Below are positions 45,472-54,706 of a DNA stretch of 64,000 bases, piece by piece (within the stretch, counting starts at the first letter, position 1; each line of letters opens with the position of its first letter). Source of the DNA: Acetobacter conturbans (GTDB lineage Bacteria; Pseudomonadota; Alphaproteobacteria; Acetobacterales; Acetobacteraceae); assembly GCF_011516755.1 (NCBI RefSeq), contig NZ_WOSY01000009.1, forward strand, positions 113,902-177,901. Direction: 5' to 3'. The notes below the pieces were generated by a model. That model was not told where the DNA came from and searched no databases. It saw only the letters and a program-made list of their open reading frames with translations. The translations under genes were made by a program, and so were the position numbers.

Positions 45472-45822
45472 ATGGTTGTTGCAATTTACGGAATCAAGTC
45501 GTGCGATACGATGAAGAAAGCCATGGCGTGGCTGGATGCGCATGATGTTGCTTACATATTTCACGATTACAAGAAGGAAGGTGCAGATCGTGGGCGTCTG
45601 CTCGAGTGGGTGAAGGTCGTGGGCTGGGAGGCTCTGATCAATCGATCCGGCACGACATTCCGCAAGCTTCCCGATGAAGACAAGGCTGATCTGACACAAG
45701 AGAAGGCAATAGCTCTCATGTTGTCCAACCCTTCCATGATTCGCCGACCTGTATTGGAAACATCATTAGGAATACAGGTTGGATTCAAGCCTGATTGCTA
45801 TGCTGAGCTGTTCAGAGGCTGA
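45472..45822 (+). CDS. ArsC/Spx-family thioredoxin-like protein (YffB type)
   Basis: This 116-residue protein starts MVVAIYGIKSCDTMKKAMAW. A single Cys lies in IYGIKSCDTMKK, unlike the CxxC of thioredoxins. FHDYKKEGADRGRLLEWVKV and INRSGTTFRKLPDEDKADL follow, and SMIRRPVLETSLGIQVGFKP is the family's Arg-Pro signature. Members include arsenate reductases and YffB, which has no known arsenate activity; this one fits the YffB branch better. It follows glf by about 90 bases and may have its own promoter. Confidence 0.85.
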   Translation: MVVAIYGIKSCDTMKKAMAWLDAHDVAYIFHDYKKEGADRGRLLEWVKVVGWEALINRSGTTFRKLPDEDKADLTQEKAIALMLSNPSMIRRPVLETSLGIQVGFKPDCYAELFRG

Positions 45823-46119
45823 CCTGTTTTTGCCCGAAAAATTGATATTTTGATGTGCTGTTCACAGCTCTGTTGAGTCAGGCAGGGAACGATAAGAGAC
45901 TGGGCGAGTTAGGGAAGAAGATGTCCGTGCATCGCTGCAGGATGCTACGGGGGGTCGAGCAGATGCAGTCGTCCTTGTCATGAGAGAGGGGTTTCGTTTC
46001 CGGCGGGAAGGAGACTCTCCTCAGTAAGGTGATGTGCGGATGGGGATGTGTGGTCTGCGGCCACCGCATTCCATCGGCTTCTGCCGACTTTGCGATATTT
46101 CAGAGGCAAGGATTCATTC

Positions 46120-47568
46120 ATGACCAGCCAGACACAGTGCGATCTTTTTATTGGCGGTACCTGGAAAAAACCTCACAGCGGAAAATGGAGCGAGATCCGC
46201 AACCCGGCGACAGGGGAGATCGTAGGTAAGGCAGCATGCGGTGATGAGCAGGACGTCGAATCTGCCGTTATGGTAGCGAAGAAAGCGTTTCCCGCATGGC
46301 GCGATACGCCTGCATCCAAAAGGGCGGACGTCCTTTACAGACTGCGTGATCTTGTGGCGCGGGATAAACAGAATCTGGCGAAAATCATTACGTCTGAGAT
46401 GGGTAAGCCGCTGAAGGAGGCTCTTGCCGAAGTGGATTTCGCTACAGGTCTCCTTCGCTTTGCGGCAGAAAACACGCGCCGCCTTCAGGGTGAAATCATT
46501 CCTGGTGAACGGCCGGGTGAGAAGATTCTGATCGATCGCGTGCCGCATGGCGTGGTGGGCGCGATTGCCGCATGGAACTTCCCGCTGGCGCTTTGTGTCC
46601 GGAAAATCGCTCCGGCGATTGCTGCGGGCAATACCATCGTTCTCAAGCCGCACGAACTGACGCCGCTTGCAGGCCTCGCTCTCGCGAAACTGGTGGAAGA
46701 AGCGGAAATTCCGTCTGGTGTGGTGAATATCGTGACAGGTGACGGGTCGGAAGTCGGCGTTCCTATCGTAGCGCATCCGGACACCAGACTTATCACCATG
46801 ACGGGATCGACCCCGGCGGGAAAGAAGATCATGGCCGCCGCCGCCGAACATCTGAAGGAAGTCAGGCTGGAGCTTGGCGGTAAAGCCCCTTTCCTTGTTA
46901 TGGAGGATGCCGATCTCGACAAGGCGGTCGAAGCAGCGGTTATCGCGCGCTTTGGCAATGCCGGGCAGATATGCACCAGTAATGAACGGACCTATGTGCA
47001 TGAGGCCGTGTATGACCGTTTTGCCCACAAGCTGCGGGAACGGATCAATGCGCTGAAGGTTGGTGATCCGATGGACCCCAAAACGGATATGGGGCCGAAG
47101 GTCAGTGAGGATGAGCTTAAGAAAGTTCATGACATTGTCGAAAAAGCCGTTTCACAGGGGGCGAAACTGGAAATCGGTGGGCATCGTCTCAAGGGCGGTC
47201 TCTATGACAAGGGTAGTTTTTACGCGCCGACGCTTCTGACAGGTGTCACACATGAGATGGATATTGCTCGCAACGAAGTGTTCGGGCCTGTTCTGTCTCT
47301 GATGAAAGTCCGTGATTTTGATGAGGCGCTGGAGCGTGCCAACGATTGCCGCTACGGGTTATCGGCTTATCTGTTCACAAAGGATCTTGCCAATATCCTG
47401 CGGATGACACGTGAGCTGAATTTCGGGGAGGTCTATGTGAACCGCGAAGGCGGCGAGGAGCCGCAGGGATTCCATCACGGTTATGGAGAGAGCGGTCTTG
47501 GTGGTGAGGATGGCCAGCATGGACTGGAAGCGTACGTTGATACGAAAACGATTTATCTGAACGCCTGA
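46120..47568 (+). CDS. aldA: AldA-like aldehyde dehydrogenase
   Basis: This 482-residue NAD(P)-dependent aldehyde dehydrogenase resembles E. coli AldA (lactaldehyde/glycolaldehyde dehydrogenase), with FGEVYVNREGGEEPQGFHHG and SGLGGEDGQHGLEAYV near the end. GVVGAIAAWNFPLALCVRKI and IVLKPHELTPLAGLAL contribute the cofactor site, LELGGKAP the catalytic Glu and NAGQICTSNERTYVHEAV the nucleophilic Cys. ATG 46120 starts MTSQTQCDLFIGGTWK. The upstream in-frame extension to 46048 is not conserved. Substrate choice between lactaldehyde and related aldehydes is uncertain. Confidence 0.88.
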   Translation: MTSQTQCDLFIGGTWKKPHSGKWSEIRNPATGEIVGKAACGDEQDVESAVMVAKKAFPAWRDTPASKRADVLYRLRDLVARDKQNLAKIITSEMGKPLKEALAEVDFATGLLRFAAENTRRLQGEIIPGERPGEKILIDRVPHGVVGAIAAWNFPLALCVRKIAPAIAAGNTIVLKPHELTPLAGLALAKLVEEAEIPSGVVNIVTGDGSEVGVPIVAHPDTRLITMTGSTPAGKKIMAAAAEHLKEVRLELGGKAPFLVMEDADLDKAVEAAVIARFGNAGQICTSNERTYVHEAVYDRFAHKLRERINALKVGDPMDPKTDMGPKVSEDELKKVHDIVEKAVSQGAKLEIGGHRLKGGLYDKGSFYAPTLLTGVTHEMDIARNEVFGPVLSLMKVRDFDEALERANDCRYGLSAYLFTKDLANILRMTRELNFGEVYVNREGGEEPQGFHHGYGESGLGGEDGQHGLEAYVDTKTIYLNA

Positions 47569-48049
47569 TTTTGGTGAGGTCGTCTGATGCCCGTCATGCA
47601 GACGACCTCACGATATCCTCTGATATTACTCAAGAGTGGCGGGGTATCGGGAAACATAGCGCGTTTTCCGCTATATTTTGAGTTTCGGGAAAGCCCACAT
47701 CGAAGACTGATTTTTCGACATTCTCGCTTGGCATTTCAGAGAGTATCCGGATTTATCCTTCGAGGTGGGCTGCCTTAGTTTGCTTGCCTGATGGCGCTGG
47801 GAAAGGCGTTATTCGTGCGACCTCGGGCAAGCGACTTATGGAACATGGCGTGCCACGCCATGCACATGGGAGTGTCGTTTGGAAAAATAGCGGCTTCCTG
47901 TGGGGCGGAGCCTTCGCTCAGTGCCAGATATCGGTTGGGAAGATTCCGATATCGGCTTGGACACAACTGCCGCCAATGCGCTTGCTCTCCTGCGAGCCCT
48001 TTGCGCGTCGTTTGGAATGCCAAAAGTAAATAAGATGCCCCCGCCTCTG
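47569..48049. other. Intergenic region with a short inverted repeat
   Basis: About 480 bases hold no gene I can support. GATATCGG (47927-47934) and CCGATATC (47946-47953) form a small inverted repeat of unknown role. Confidence 0.45.
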
Positions 48050-49183
48050 TCAGCGCGAACAGATCCGTCGTGCACACAGCGGGATCAGCAACATCAGCGC
48101 GGCCAGTATCCAGAACGCTATCCGAAGCCCCAGAGCGTGGGCGACGAATCCTACGCCCGCTGGTCCGATCAGAACTCCGGCATACCCCACCGAGGTCACG
48201 GCGGTGATGGCCAGACCAGACGGCATGACGGTCTGGACGCTGGTGCAGCGAATCAGAACGGGCACAATATTTGAGGCCCCGAAGCCGATCAGGGCGAAGC
48301 CTGACATGGCCATCATGGCAAACGGCGCCATTTGAAGAATGGCAAACCCGGCGATGGTGAGGACACTCCCGCCGACCAGCGTGGCGATGTTCCCCACATG
48401 AGCGGTTACCCTGTCGCCCGTCAGGCGGCCTGCTGTCATGGCGATGGCGAAGAGCGTGTATCCCAGACCGCCCATGGTGACGGACACCAGCCCAAACTGG
48501 GTGGCGAACAGCGCGCCCCAGTCAAGAACCGCTCCTTCGACCAGAAAGATGATGGCGGTGAGTGCGGCGATTACTCGTACGATTCCGCGCGGTATGACGA
48601 AGAGGGTGGCCTCATGCGCCCCCTTTTGTTGCAACAGACCCGGTCCGGCGAGAGCCGTGGCAACAAGCACGATCACGGCGCACACAAGAGCGCTTTTCAG
48701 TGGTCCCATGTGCTGTGACAGGAGGAACGTCATCATGGACGCACCGGCAAAGCCACCGATGCTGTAAAGCGCGTGAAAGCCGGACATCAGATTTCGGGCG
48801 CTCAGTTTCTCCACCTCGGCGGCATGAACATTCATGGTGACATCGAGAGAGCCTATGGAAGCGCCGAAGCACAGCAGGGAAAGTGCAAGGGTCAGATTGC
48901 TGTGGGCAATCGAGAGGCAGGGGAGGAAGAGGCCGGCGCCAATGCAGCCCGCAATGATGACGGGACGGCTGCCGAATTTCGCGTTCAGGGGTGTCGTCAG
49001 AAGCATGGCCCCGAGTGAGCCGAGGCCGAGGCAGAGCAGCAGAAGACCCATCGTGGCGTCATCGGCGTGCAGCGCCTGGCGGGCGTAAGGCACGAGGGGA
49101 GCCCATCCGGCGGGGGCGAAGCCACTGGCGAAGAAGGTGAGTCTTGTTGCGACACGGGCACGGGCGAAATCTGAGGCAGCCAT
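48050..49183 (-). CDS. MFS transporter (YbjJ-like)
   Basis: This 377-residue major facilitator protein has about 11-12 membrane helices. Markers include LLLCLGLGSLGAMLLTTPLN and the loop LDVTMNVHAAEVEKLSARN. FHALYSIGGFAGASMMTFL follows, close to E. coli YbjJ and its relatives. The A-loop Asp/Arg pattern after helix 2 (LNAKFGSRPV) fits MFS. The substrate is unknown. The gene is transcribed toward the intergenic region after aldA. Confidence 0.9.
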   Translation of the reverse strand: MAASDFARARVATRLTFFASGFAPAGWAPLVPYARQALHADDATMGLLLLCLGLGSLGAMLLTTPLNAKFGSRPVIIAGCIGAGLFLPCLSIAHSNLTLALSLLCFGASIGSLDVTMNVHAAEVEKLSARNLMSGFHALYSIGGFAGASMMTFLLSQHMGPLKSALVCAVIVLVATALAGPGLLQQKGAHEATLFVIPRGIVRVIAALTAIIFLVEGAVLDWGALFATQFGLVSVTMGGLGYTLFAIAMTAGRLTGDRVTAHVGNIATLVGGSVLTIAGFAILQMAPFAMMAMSGFALIGFGASNIVPVLIRCTSVQTVMPSGLAITAVTSVGYAGVLIGPAGVGFVAHALGLRIAFWILAALMLLIPLCARRICSR

Positions 49184-49280
49184 ACGGCTCTTTACCGTCG
49201 AAAAGCTGAAAAGAAAGCGGTGGGTCCATAAGAAAAAGGGGAGAAGGTTTCCCTTCTCCCCCGCGTGTGGCGCATCTGCT

Positions 49281-50795
49281 TTACCGGGCGAAGGCTACTG
49301 TCTGCTGCACGGCATGGTTCAGCGCTTCCTGATTGGGTGCGCCCAGCGCGTGGACGACCACCGGATCGAACAGGCTGGTGAAGGACGCCGGATGCACGCC
49401 CATCCAGAGGGTCACGGCGGCGAGGGGGACCAGCACGAGCATCTCGGCGGGAGTGAGGTCGCGCAGCAGGCCGACGGTGCCTTTCACCGAACCGAAGAGC
49501 ACATCGCGATACAGGGCCAGCATGTAGACCGCTCCCATGATCATCGTCGCACCGGCGAGAAGGGCCAGCCAGAACGAGACGTGGATCGCGCCCATCAGAA
49601 CCAGCAGTTCGCCGACGAAGGAGCCGGTGCCGGGCAGGCCGATATTGGCCATGGTGAACAGCATGGCGAGTGAGGCCAGCGCGGGCATCCGGAAGGCCAC
49701 GCCGCCGAGAGCGGAGATGTTGCGGGTCTCGGCGCGCCAGGCGATGGCCGCCACGCAGAAGAAGAGCGCCGCGATGACCACGCCATGCGACAGCATCTGA
49801 TAGATCGCACCATCCACGCCCTCGGCATTGAGGGTGAACAGGCCGACGGCGATCATCCCCATGTGGGAGAAGGAGGAGTAGGCGATCACTTTCTTCATGT
49901 CGGTCTGTGCGAAGGCGATGAACGCGGCATAGATGATGGCGATGACGCCGAGCGGCAGGATGTAGGGTGCGAAACGGTGCACCGCGTCAGGGAACATCAG
50001 CACGCCGAAGCGCAGCAGTCCGTAAGCGCCGGTCTTGGACAGGATGCCGGAGAGCAGGGCTGTCGTCGGTGTCGGAGCCTCGGTGTAGGCATCGGGCAGC
50101 CACGCATGCAGCGGGAAGAGAGGCAGCTTCACGCCGAAGGCGATGACGAACGCCATCAGCAGCCAGCACTGGACGGAGAGGGAGAAGTGCCCCTGCATCA
50201 GTGCTGGGATGTCGGTCGTCCCCGCCATGTTCCACATCGCGACAAGTGCGACGAGCATGAAGAGCGAACCACCGAACGTGAAAAGGAAGAACTGAAGCGA
50301 GGCCCAGACCCGCTTCGGGCCGCCCCACACGCCGATCATCAGGCTCGCGGGGATCAGGGTGGCCTCGTAGAACATGTAGAACACGACAAGGTCGAGCGCC
50401 GAGAACAGGCCCATCAGCGCCGTTTCGAGGAACATCACCGCTGCCATGTAGTCGCAGGCGCGTCCCTGCACGCTGCGCCATGCCGCTCCGATGGACAGCG
50501 GCATGAGAAACGCCGTCAGCAGCACGAAGACGAGGCTGATTCCATCGAGGCCGACGTGATACGAGATTCCGAAGTTCGGCATCCATGCGAGCTGCTGTTC
50601 ATACTGCGGCCCGGGGATCTGCGGATCGAACCCGACCCACATGACAACGGACAGCGCGAGAACGATCAGGCTCGTCCACAGCGCGATCCAGCGACCCGTC
50701 CGGTCTGCGGTCTCCGGAGCGCCCTTGGCGAGCAGGATTGCGAGACCGCCAAGGAGCGGGAGATAGGTGACGAGCGTGAGAAGGATCGGGTGCAC
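49281..50795 (-). CDS. NuoM-like subunit of NADH:quinone oxidoreductase (orphan gene)
   Basis: The GTG at 50795 (MHPILLTLVTYLPLLGG) with GAGAG upstream gives a 504-residue polytopic protein. It has the NuoM/Mrp-antiporter signature: VVFYMFYEATLIPASLMIG carries the TM5 Glu, and FGVKLPLFPLHAWLPDAY carries the essential Lys. TEAPTPTTALLSGILSKTGA and SFSHMGMIAVG are also present. Complex I uses NuoM as a proton-translocating subunit. No other nuo genes adjoin it, so it stands apart from any complex I operon in view. It may be the lone copy in a scattered set or a paralogue. Confidence 0.88.
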   Translation of the reverse strand: MHPILLTLVTYLPLLGGLAILLAKGAPETADRTGRWIALWTSLIVLALSVVMWVGFDPQIPGPQYEQQLAWMPNFGISYHVGLDGISLVFVLLTAFLMPLSIGAAWRSVQGRACDYMAAVMFLETALMGLFSALDLVVFYMFYEATLIPASLMIGVWGGPKRVWASLQFFLFTFGGSLFMLVALVAMWNMAGTTDIPALMQGHFSLSVQCWLLMAFVIAFGVKLPLFPLHAWLPDAYTEAPTPTTALLSGILSKTGAYGLLRFGVLMFPDAVHRFAPYILPLGVIAIIYAAFIAFAQTDMKKVIAYSSFSHMGMIAVGLFTLNAEGVDGAIYQMLSHGVVIAALFFCVAAIAWRAETRNISALGGVAFRMPALASLAMLFTMANIGLPGTGSFVGELLVLMGAIHVSFWLALLAGATMIMGAVYMLALYRDVLFGSVKGTVGLLRDLTPAEMLVLVPLAAVTLWMGVHPASFTSLFDPVVVHALGAPNQEALNHAVQQTVAFAR

Positions 50796-51091
50796 GGCGT
50801 ACTCTCTGGTCTCGGTACGGAACTTTGACGAGACCTTAGCGCCATGGGACCCAGGCTGCCACCCGTGAGAGGTGTGCAATATATTTTGGGGGATATGGTT
50901 GGTGCGAATGCTTCCTGTAATGCGCCCGTAGGAAATTCACCTTCCTTTTTCCCGATGCCCGGGCAGCACATCGGGGATGGAAACCAATGGTGGAATGGCG
51001 GCAGGGCTGCCTTTTTCGGGAATGGGAGGCACTATTTTCGATGACAGTAGGGAGCCGCCGCCGCTGTGTTCGGAGTGATGACAACCCCAAT
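50796..51091. other. Intergenic region, no gene recognised
   Basis: About 295 bases lie between the orphan nuoM start and the terminator of the mlaA-mlaC pair. The region probably holds the nuoM promoter; no repeats or RNA genes were seen. Confidence 0.45.
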
Positions 51092-51122
51092 AAAAAAGGC
51101 CTCCCGCTGCCGGGAGACCTTT
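51092..51122 (-). terminator. Intrinsic terminator after mlaC
   Basis: On the minus strand a GGTCTCCCG / CGGGAGGCC stem (one mismatch) is followed by six T. It lies just beyond the mlaC stop. Confidence 0.9.
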
Positions 51123-51149
51123 CATTGCGTCACCGCATTGTGACAGCGT

Positions 51150-51776
51150 TCAGTTGCCTGTCGCAGTTGAGTGACGCTCGATCTGGTGCTGCAGGGCCGT
51201 CAGAAGAGTCGACACCTGTCCACCGTTGCGCTGGATGTAGGAGGCATAATCCTGCCGTTGTGTCAGGCGGAGGCTTGCTCCCTCACCGATGACATCCACC
51301 ACTTTCGGGGCGCCACTGCTCTCGTTGACGATCCATTCCATGTTGGCGTCAGGCTGCTGCGGACGGTGGAGGATGGCGTCGACCGACTGATCTTCGCCTT
51401 TCGGGGTCGTGCCTCCGATCGTGAAGCTGACGCCGCGGTAATCGCCAAGCTTGTCGGTGATGGCGTTGGCCAGAACCTGATGGAACAGCTTGAGATATTC
51501 AGCCTGCTGCTCCGGAGTCGCCACGCGCCAGTAGCGTCCAAGGCAGAAGCGGCCGATGGCGTCCACGTCCACATCCTGTTGCAGGATGGGAAGAACCTTC
51601 TCTTTCTTCTGGGCGGCAGGCAGATCGCTGTTGACGATCGCGACCAGTCTGTCGCCGAGCTGATGAACGAATGCGGAGGCGGACTCCGCAGCCGCAGCTG
51701 GCTGGGCGACGCTGAGCATCAGTCCGAGTGTGGTGACGGTTCCAAGCAGGAGGCGACGGGTGAGGCGGGTCTTCAT
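51150..51776 (-). CDS. mlaC: MlaC-type phospholipid-binding periplasmic protein
   Basis: This protein of about 208 residues begins with a signal peptide (TRRLLLGTVTTLGLMLSVAQ, cleavage after AAA). It shows the Tol_Tol_Ttg2 fold: KKEKVLPILQQDVDVDAIGR, FCLGRYWRVATPEQQAEYL, FHQVLANAITDKLGDYRG and WIVNESSGAPKVVDVIGEG. MlaC shuttles phospholipids between outer and inner membrane complexes. It starts 31 bases after mlaA, so the two are likely co-transcribed. The MlaFED ABC transporter is not in the window. Confidence 0.9.
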   Translation of the reverse strand: MKTRLTRRLLLGTVTTLGLMLSVAQPAAAAESASAFVHQLGDRLVAIVNSDLPAAQKKEKVLPILQQDVDVDAIGRFCLGRYWRVATPEQQAEYLKLFHQVLANAITDKLGDYRGVSFTIGGTTPKGEDQSVDAILHRPQQPDANMEWIVNESSGAPKVVDVIGEGASLRLTQRQDYASYIQRNGGQVSTLLTALQHQIERHSTATGN

Positions 51777-51807
51777 GATGGTCTGCCCTTGATCTTCTTC
51801 TGGCGGA

Positions 51808-52647
51808 TCAATTGTACCAGTCGGGCACGGTCGCCCGATGGTCATTCTTTATGGCCTCGGCCATCGCTTTGCGCTGCTGCTGGTAGGCGCTGCGAATGGT
51901 GGCGTAAGGATCGAGAGCGTCACGCTGGACCTGATCCAGATCGTCCAGATGATTGGCCCGCGTGTTGATGACACCCATGATGTTATAGGCCCAGTTGAAT
52001 GTCAGCAGACCGTAGCCACGCGGAACATAGTTCCACGGTGACAGTCCCTGATCCAGTCCGTAGCCGATACCGTCGCGGAAGGTGGACGGTCCCATCATGG
52101 GGAGGAACAGATACGGGCCGGAGGCAATGCCCCACGTCGCCAGCGTCAGGCCGCCGTCATTGTCATGATGGGGGTAACCCGCATATTTCGCGACATCGAT
52201 GAAACCGCCGACGCCCGCAACCATGTTGATGCACCAGCGTACGAAGGCATCGCCCGCCCGGCGCGGCTTGCCGGCTCCGACGTCGTTGAAGAACACCACG
52301 GGCTCGTTCATGGTCTGGACCATGTTGCCGAGTGACTTGCGAACGGGCACGGGCACGGCCCAGACATAGGCTTTGGCCACGGGGCGCGTGGTGTATTTGT
52401 CGACCGTGACGGAGAGGTCGTACATCTTCCGGTTCAGCGGTTCATATTTGTCGTTTGCTTCCTGGTATTCAGCCAGTGCTTCGGGGTCCGTTGGTTTGGG
52501 AGCCACCATCGACGAACAGCCTGCAAGGGCAAGGCCACCCAGAACCAGTGATCCCGTCCGGAAAGTCCGCCCGCGAACCGTCAGGGAACGACAGGCATTC
52601 CCGGCGGAAGAATGTTCGAGATGCTGGTCGTCCTTCTCTGAGCCCAT
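51808..52647 (-). CDS. mlaA: MlaA (VacJ) lipoprotein
   Basis: The ATG at 52647 gives 279 residues. The lipobox LAGC is near residue 43, after a hydrophobic stretch (SLVLGGLALAGC). The VacJ domain has EPLNRKMYDLSVTVDKYTTR, VRKSLGNMVQTMNEPVVFFN, NMVAGVGGFIDVAKYAGY and GPYLFLPMMGPSTFRDGIGY. MlaA sits in the outer membrane and removes misplaced phospholipids from its outer leaflet. The leader before the lipobox is unusually long and Ser/Arg-rich. Confidence 0.92.
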   Translation of the reverse strand: MGSEKDDQHLEHSSAGNACRSLTVRGRTFRTGSLVLGGLALAGCSSMVAPKPTDPEALAEYQEANDKYEPLNRKMYDLSVTVDKYTTRPVAKAYVWAVPVPVRKSLGNMVQTMNEPVVFFNDVGAGKPRRAGDAFVRWCINMVAGVGGFIDVAKYAGYPHHDNDGGLTLATWGIASGPYLFLPMMGPSTFRDGIGYGLDQGLSPWNYVPRGYGLLTFNWAYNIMGVINTRANHLDDLDQVQRDALDPYATIRSAYQQQRKAMAEAIKNDHRATVPDWYN

Positions 52648-52971
52648 GCCCGTCAGTCTCTCCGTTGCCCCGACGATCCTCCTCCGGGGCTGCTGACTTG
52701 CCGGCAGGATGAACGCGTTATGCTTATGTGAACGTCTGTTTGCAGTTCTGTCTAACACGTCGCGCCCCGGATGCAATCGGCTGGGCCTGAGTAGCTGGCT
52801 TGTCCCAGACGGCGGCTTTCTGCCGCAGGTCGCCCGGACGACATGCCTGATCGCATGCAGGAGTACTTAACGTATGGCGTGATCAGGGGTTGTGGATGTT
52901 GCTGGAATCGCAGTCATCTTTGTCTCGGGTGTGGCTCTAAAACCACATAAGATTGCTCTTCGCGCCGAAAC
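52648..52971. other. Intergenic region, no gene recognised
   Basis: About 320 bases carry the mlaA leader and promoter on one side and the end of the DjlA-like gene on the other. No coding frame or RNA gene is convincing. Confidence 0.45.
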
Positions 52972-53799
52972 TCAGAGGCGACGATCCCGCTTGATGACGT
53001 CCCATGCCGCGTTGATGCTGGCGATCTTGGTAACGGCTTCATCAATTTCCCGCTGGGGGGCATTGCGGGCGGTGAGGGTGTCGGGATGATTGGCCCGCAC
53101 GAGTGTCCGCCATGTGGCCCGGAGCTCATCGTTGGTGGCGTCGATGGAAACGCCCAGCACGACATAGGCGTCGTTTTCGGCCATGGCCGGACGCGAACGA
53201 CCACTCTCAGCACGATCCCACGCCCCGCGGCTCAGGCCGAACGCTCTGTGCACTGTCTGAAGAAACTTGATTTCCGCCGGATGCAGCGGTTCGTTCTTCG
53301 GTGTGTCAGCGCGGGCGATGAAGAACAGCGTGCCGAGCAACTCCTCCAGCATGAGCCGGTCATCGCGGTAGGCGTGCCCCAGTTCCTGGGCGAATCGCTC
53401 GTAATCATCGGTTCTCTGACGGGCGAGGTCGAACAGGCGCCCCACTTCGGGGGCATTTTCCGGCGGAATGCGCAGCCGTGCTTTGAAGGCGTCGATTTCC
53501 TTCCGGTTCACAGGCGCATCGCATTTGGCGAGTTTGGCCGAGAGAATGATGGCGCACAGGGCGTAAAGCTGGTCCTTGCGCCCGGTGACGGCGGCCAGCT
53601 TGGCGGCCACGAAGGTGGCTGCGCTGTTCGGGTCCGGCGCGGCGCGCGCAGCCCATCGATCGCTCCATCCGCCTGTGGGCGCTTCAAGCAGCGAGCCGCG
53701 ATCAGCCGCATGCCCGAGTGCCGCGCCAAGCAGCGCCCCCATGCGTCCGCCGACCGCGAAGCCTGCCACGGTTCCGAACAGTTTGCCCCAGATACCCAT
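52972..53799 (-). CDS. DjlA-like protein: TerB domain plus J-domain
   Basis: This 275-residue protein opens with a glycine-rich hydrophobic segment (GKLFGTVAGFAVGGRMGALL). A TerB-like helical domain follows (LYALCAIILSAKLAKCDAPV, DYERFAQELGHAYRDD, LLGTLFFIARAD). It ends in a J-domain with DAYVVLGVSIDATNDELRAT and the HPD motif in RANHPDTL. This is the DjlA arrangement, so it should stimulate DnaK-type chaperones near the membrane. The gene stands alone. Confidence 0.88.
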   Translation of the reverse strand: MGIWGKLFGTVAGFAVGGRMGALLGAALGHAADRGSLLEAPTGGWSDRWAARAAPDPNSAATFVAAKLAAVTGRKDQLYALCAIILSAKLAKCDAPVNRKEIDAFKARLRIPPENAPEVGRLFDLARQRTDDYERFAQELGHAYRDDRLMLEELLGTLFFIARADTPKNEPLHPAEIKFLQTVHRAFGLSRGAWDRAESGRSRPAMAENDAYVVLGVSIDATNDELRATWRTLVRANHPDTLTARNAPQREIDEAVTKIASINAAWDVIKRDRRL

Positions 53800-53890
53800 A
53801 TGTCGTGTCTAGCACTCACTTCCCGCAAGGCCAAAATCTATTGCTTGCAGGTCTCCCTTCCAGCTTCACACAGATTTTAGCCGAGTGGAA

Positions 53891-54187
53891 TCAAAGGGAT
53901 CTCAGCCCCTTGCCCGGCGTCGGGAGCGGCGGGTGAATGACCGACAGGCCAGCCGCCACATGGCACTCATGGGGCTCGTCTTCCTCGCCTCCCCGGTCAA
54001 TGGCGGTGTGGGCGAGCATAACGAGTTCATCGGCCACTCCGGTCAGCCCTGCTTTCCAGACGACATCCGCCAGTTGAAGCAGGGAATGGGAGATCAGAAG
54101 GGGGCTGGCCTCCGGACAGTGCGGCATGCGCAGGACGTTGGGTGACATGGACTCCTCGCTCGGGGGCATGCTGTTTGCATCGGACAT
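53891..54187 (-). CDS. Small protein of unknown function
   Basis: From ATG 54187 the frame encodes about 98 residues, with MPHCPEASPLLISHSLLQLA and VVWKAGLTGVADELVMLAHT suggesting a helical, folded segment rather than random sequence. No family is recognised. A longer start at 54280 adds a low-quality leader. The ribosome site is weak for both starts, so I am not sure it is translated. Confidence 0.4.
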   Translation of the reverse strand: MSDANSMPPSEESMSPNVLRMPHCPEASPLLISHSLLQLADVVWKAGLTGVADELVMLAHTAIDRGGEEDEPHECHVAAGLSVIHPPLPTPGKGLRSL

Positions 54188-54356
54188 CTGTCCGGGAGGG
54201 GACGCTAGAGGAACAGTTGTTTCCCTTTGGTTAAAGGATGAGGGGAAATTAAAAGGGATTTTCATTTCATTAAGACGCATCGGTAAAATGACCAGTTCCG
54301 TCTTTCCCTGCGGGGCATGCGACCGGTCAGTCGCAGGTCTCGAAAAAACCGGAATT

Positions 54357-54626
54357 TCAGCCGGTTTCTGAGGGCGACACGGTCACCTTATCGTGTCCCC
54401 AGTCGGCAGGGATGGGCCGGCTTTCCCTTAACGCCGCCACGCGCAATGCGGAGGCGAGGGGGCGTGCCGGATCGCGCGTTTCGTCAATCGACTCCACAAG
54501 CCGTCCGATGGTGACGCCCTTCTGTGCGGCCATGCTGTCCAGCACGCCCCAGAATTCCGGTTCCAGAGCCACGCTGGTTCCGTGACCGGAGAGGATCAGG
54601 CTGCGTTTGAGAAGATGTCCGGTCAT
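54357..54626 (-). CDS. Ribbon-helix-helix DNA-binding protein (RHH_4 type)
   Basis: This 89-residue protein has the pattern KRSLILSGHGTSVALEPEFW followed by LDSMAAQKGVTIGRLVESID and LASALRVAALR. It is typical of alphaproteobacterial ribbon-helix-helix proteins of the RHH_4 family (a strand that pairs in the dimer, then two helices). These proteins probably regulate transcription; the targets are unknown. No toxin partner lies next to it. Confidence 0.82.
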   Translation of the reverse strand: MTGHLLKRSLILSGHGTSVALEPEFWGVLDSMAAQKGVTIGRLVESIDETRDPARPLASALRVAALRESRPIPADWGHDKVTVSPSETG

Positions 54627-54706
54627 GCAAGCTTCTTTAGGGAAATATTTCGTGGAATGCCGAGCGCCGTCACACGATTGATGGATCGAAGCCGGATGAT
54701 GCGCCG

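Noticed and set aside
49785..50828. Plus-strand frame (347 codons) across nuoM
   Set aside because: It is rich in His/Arg/Glu and antisense to a polytopic membrane protein gene, so it is a shadow.
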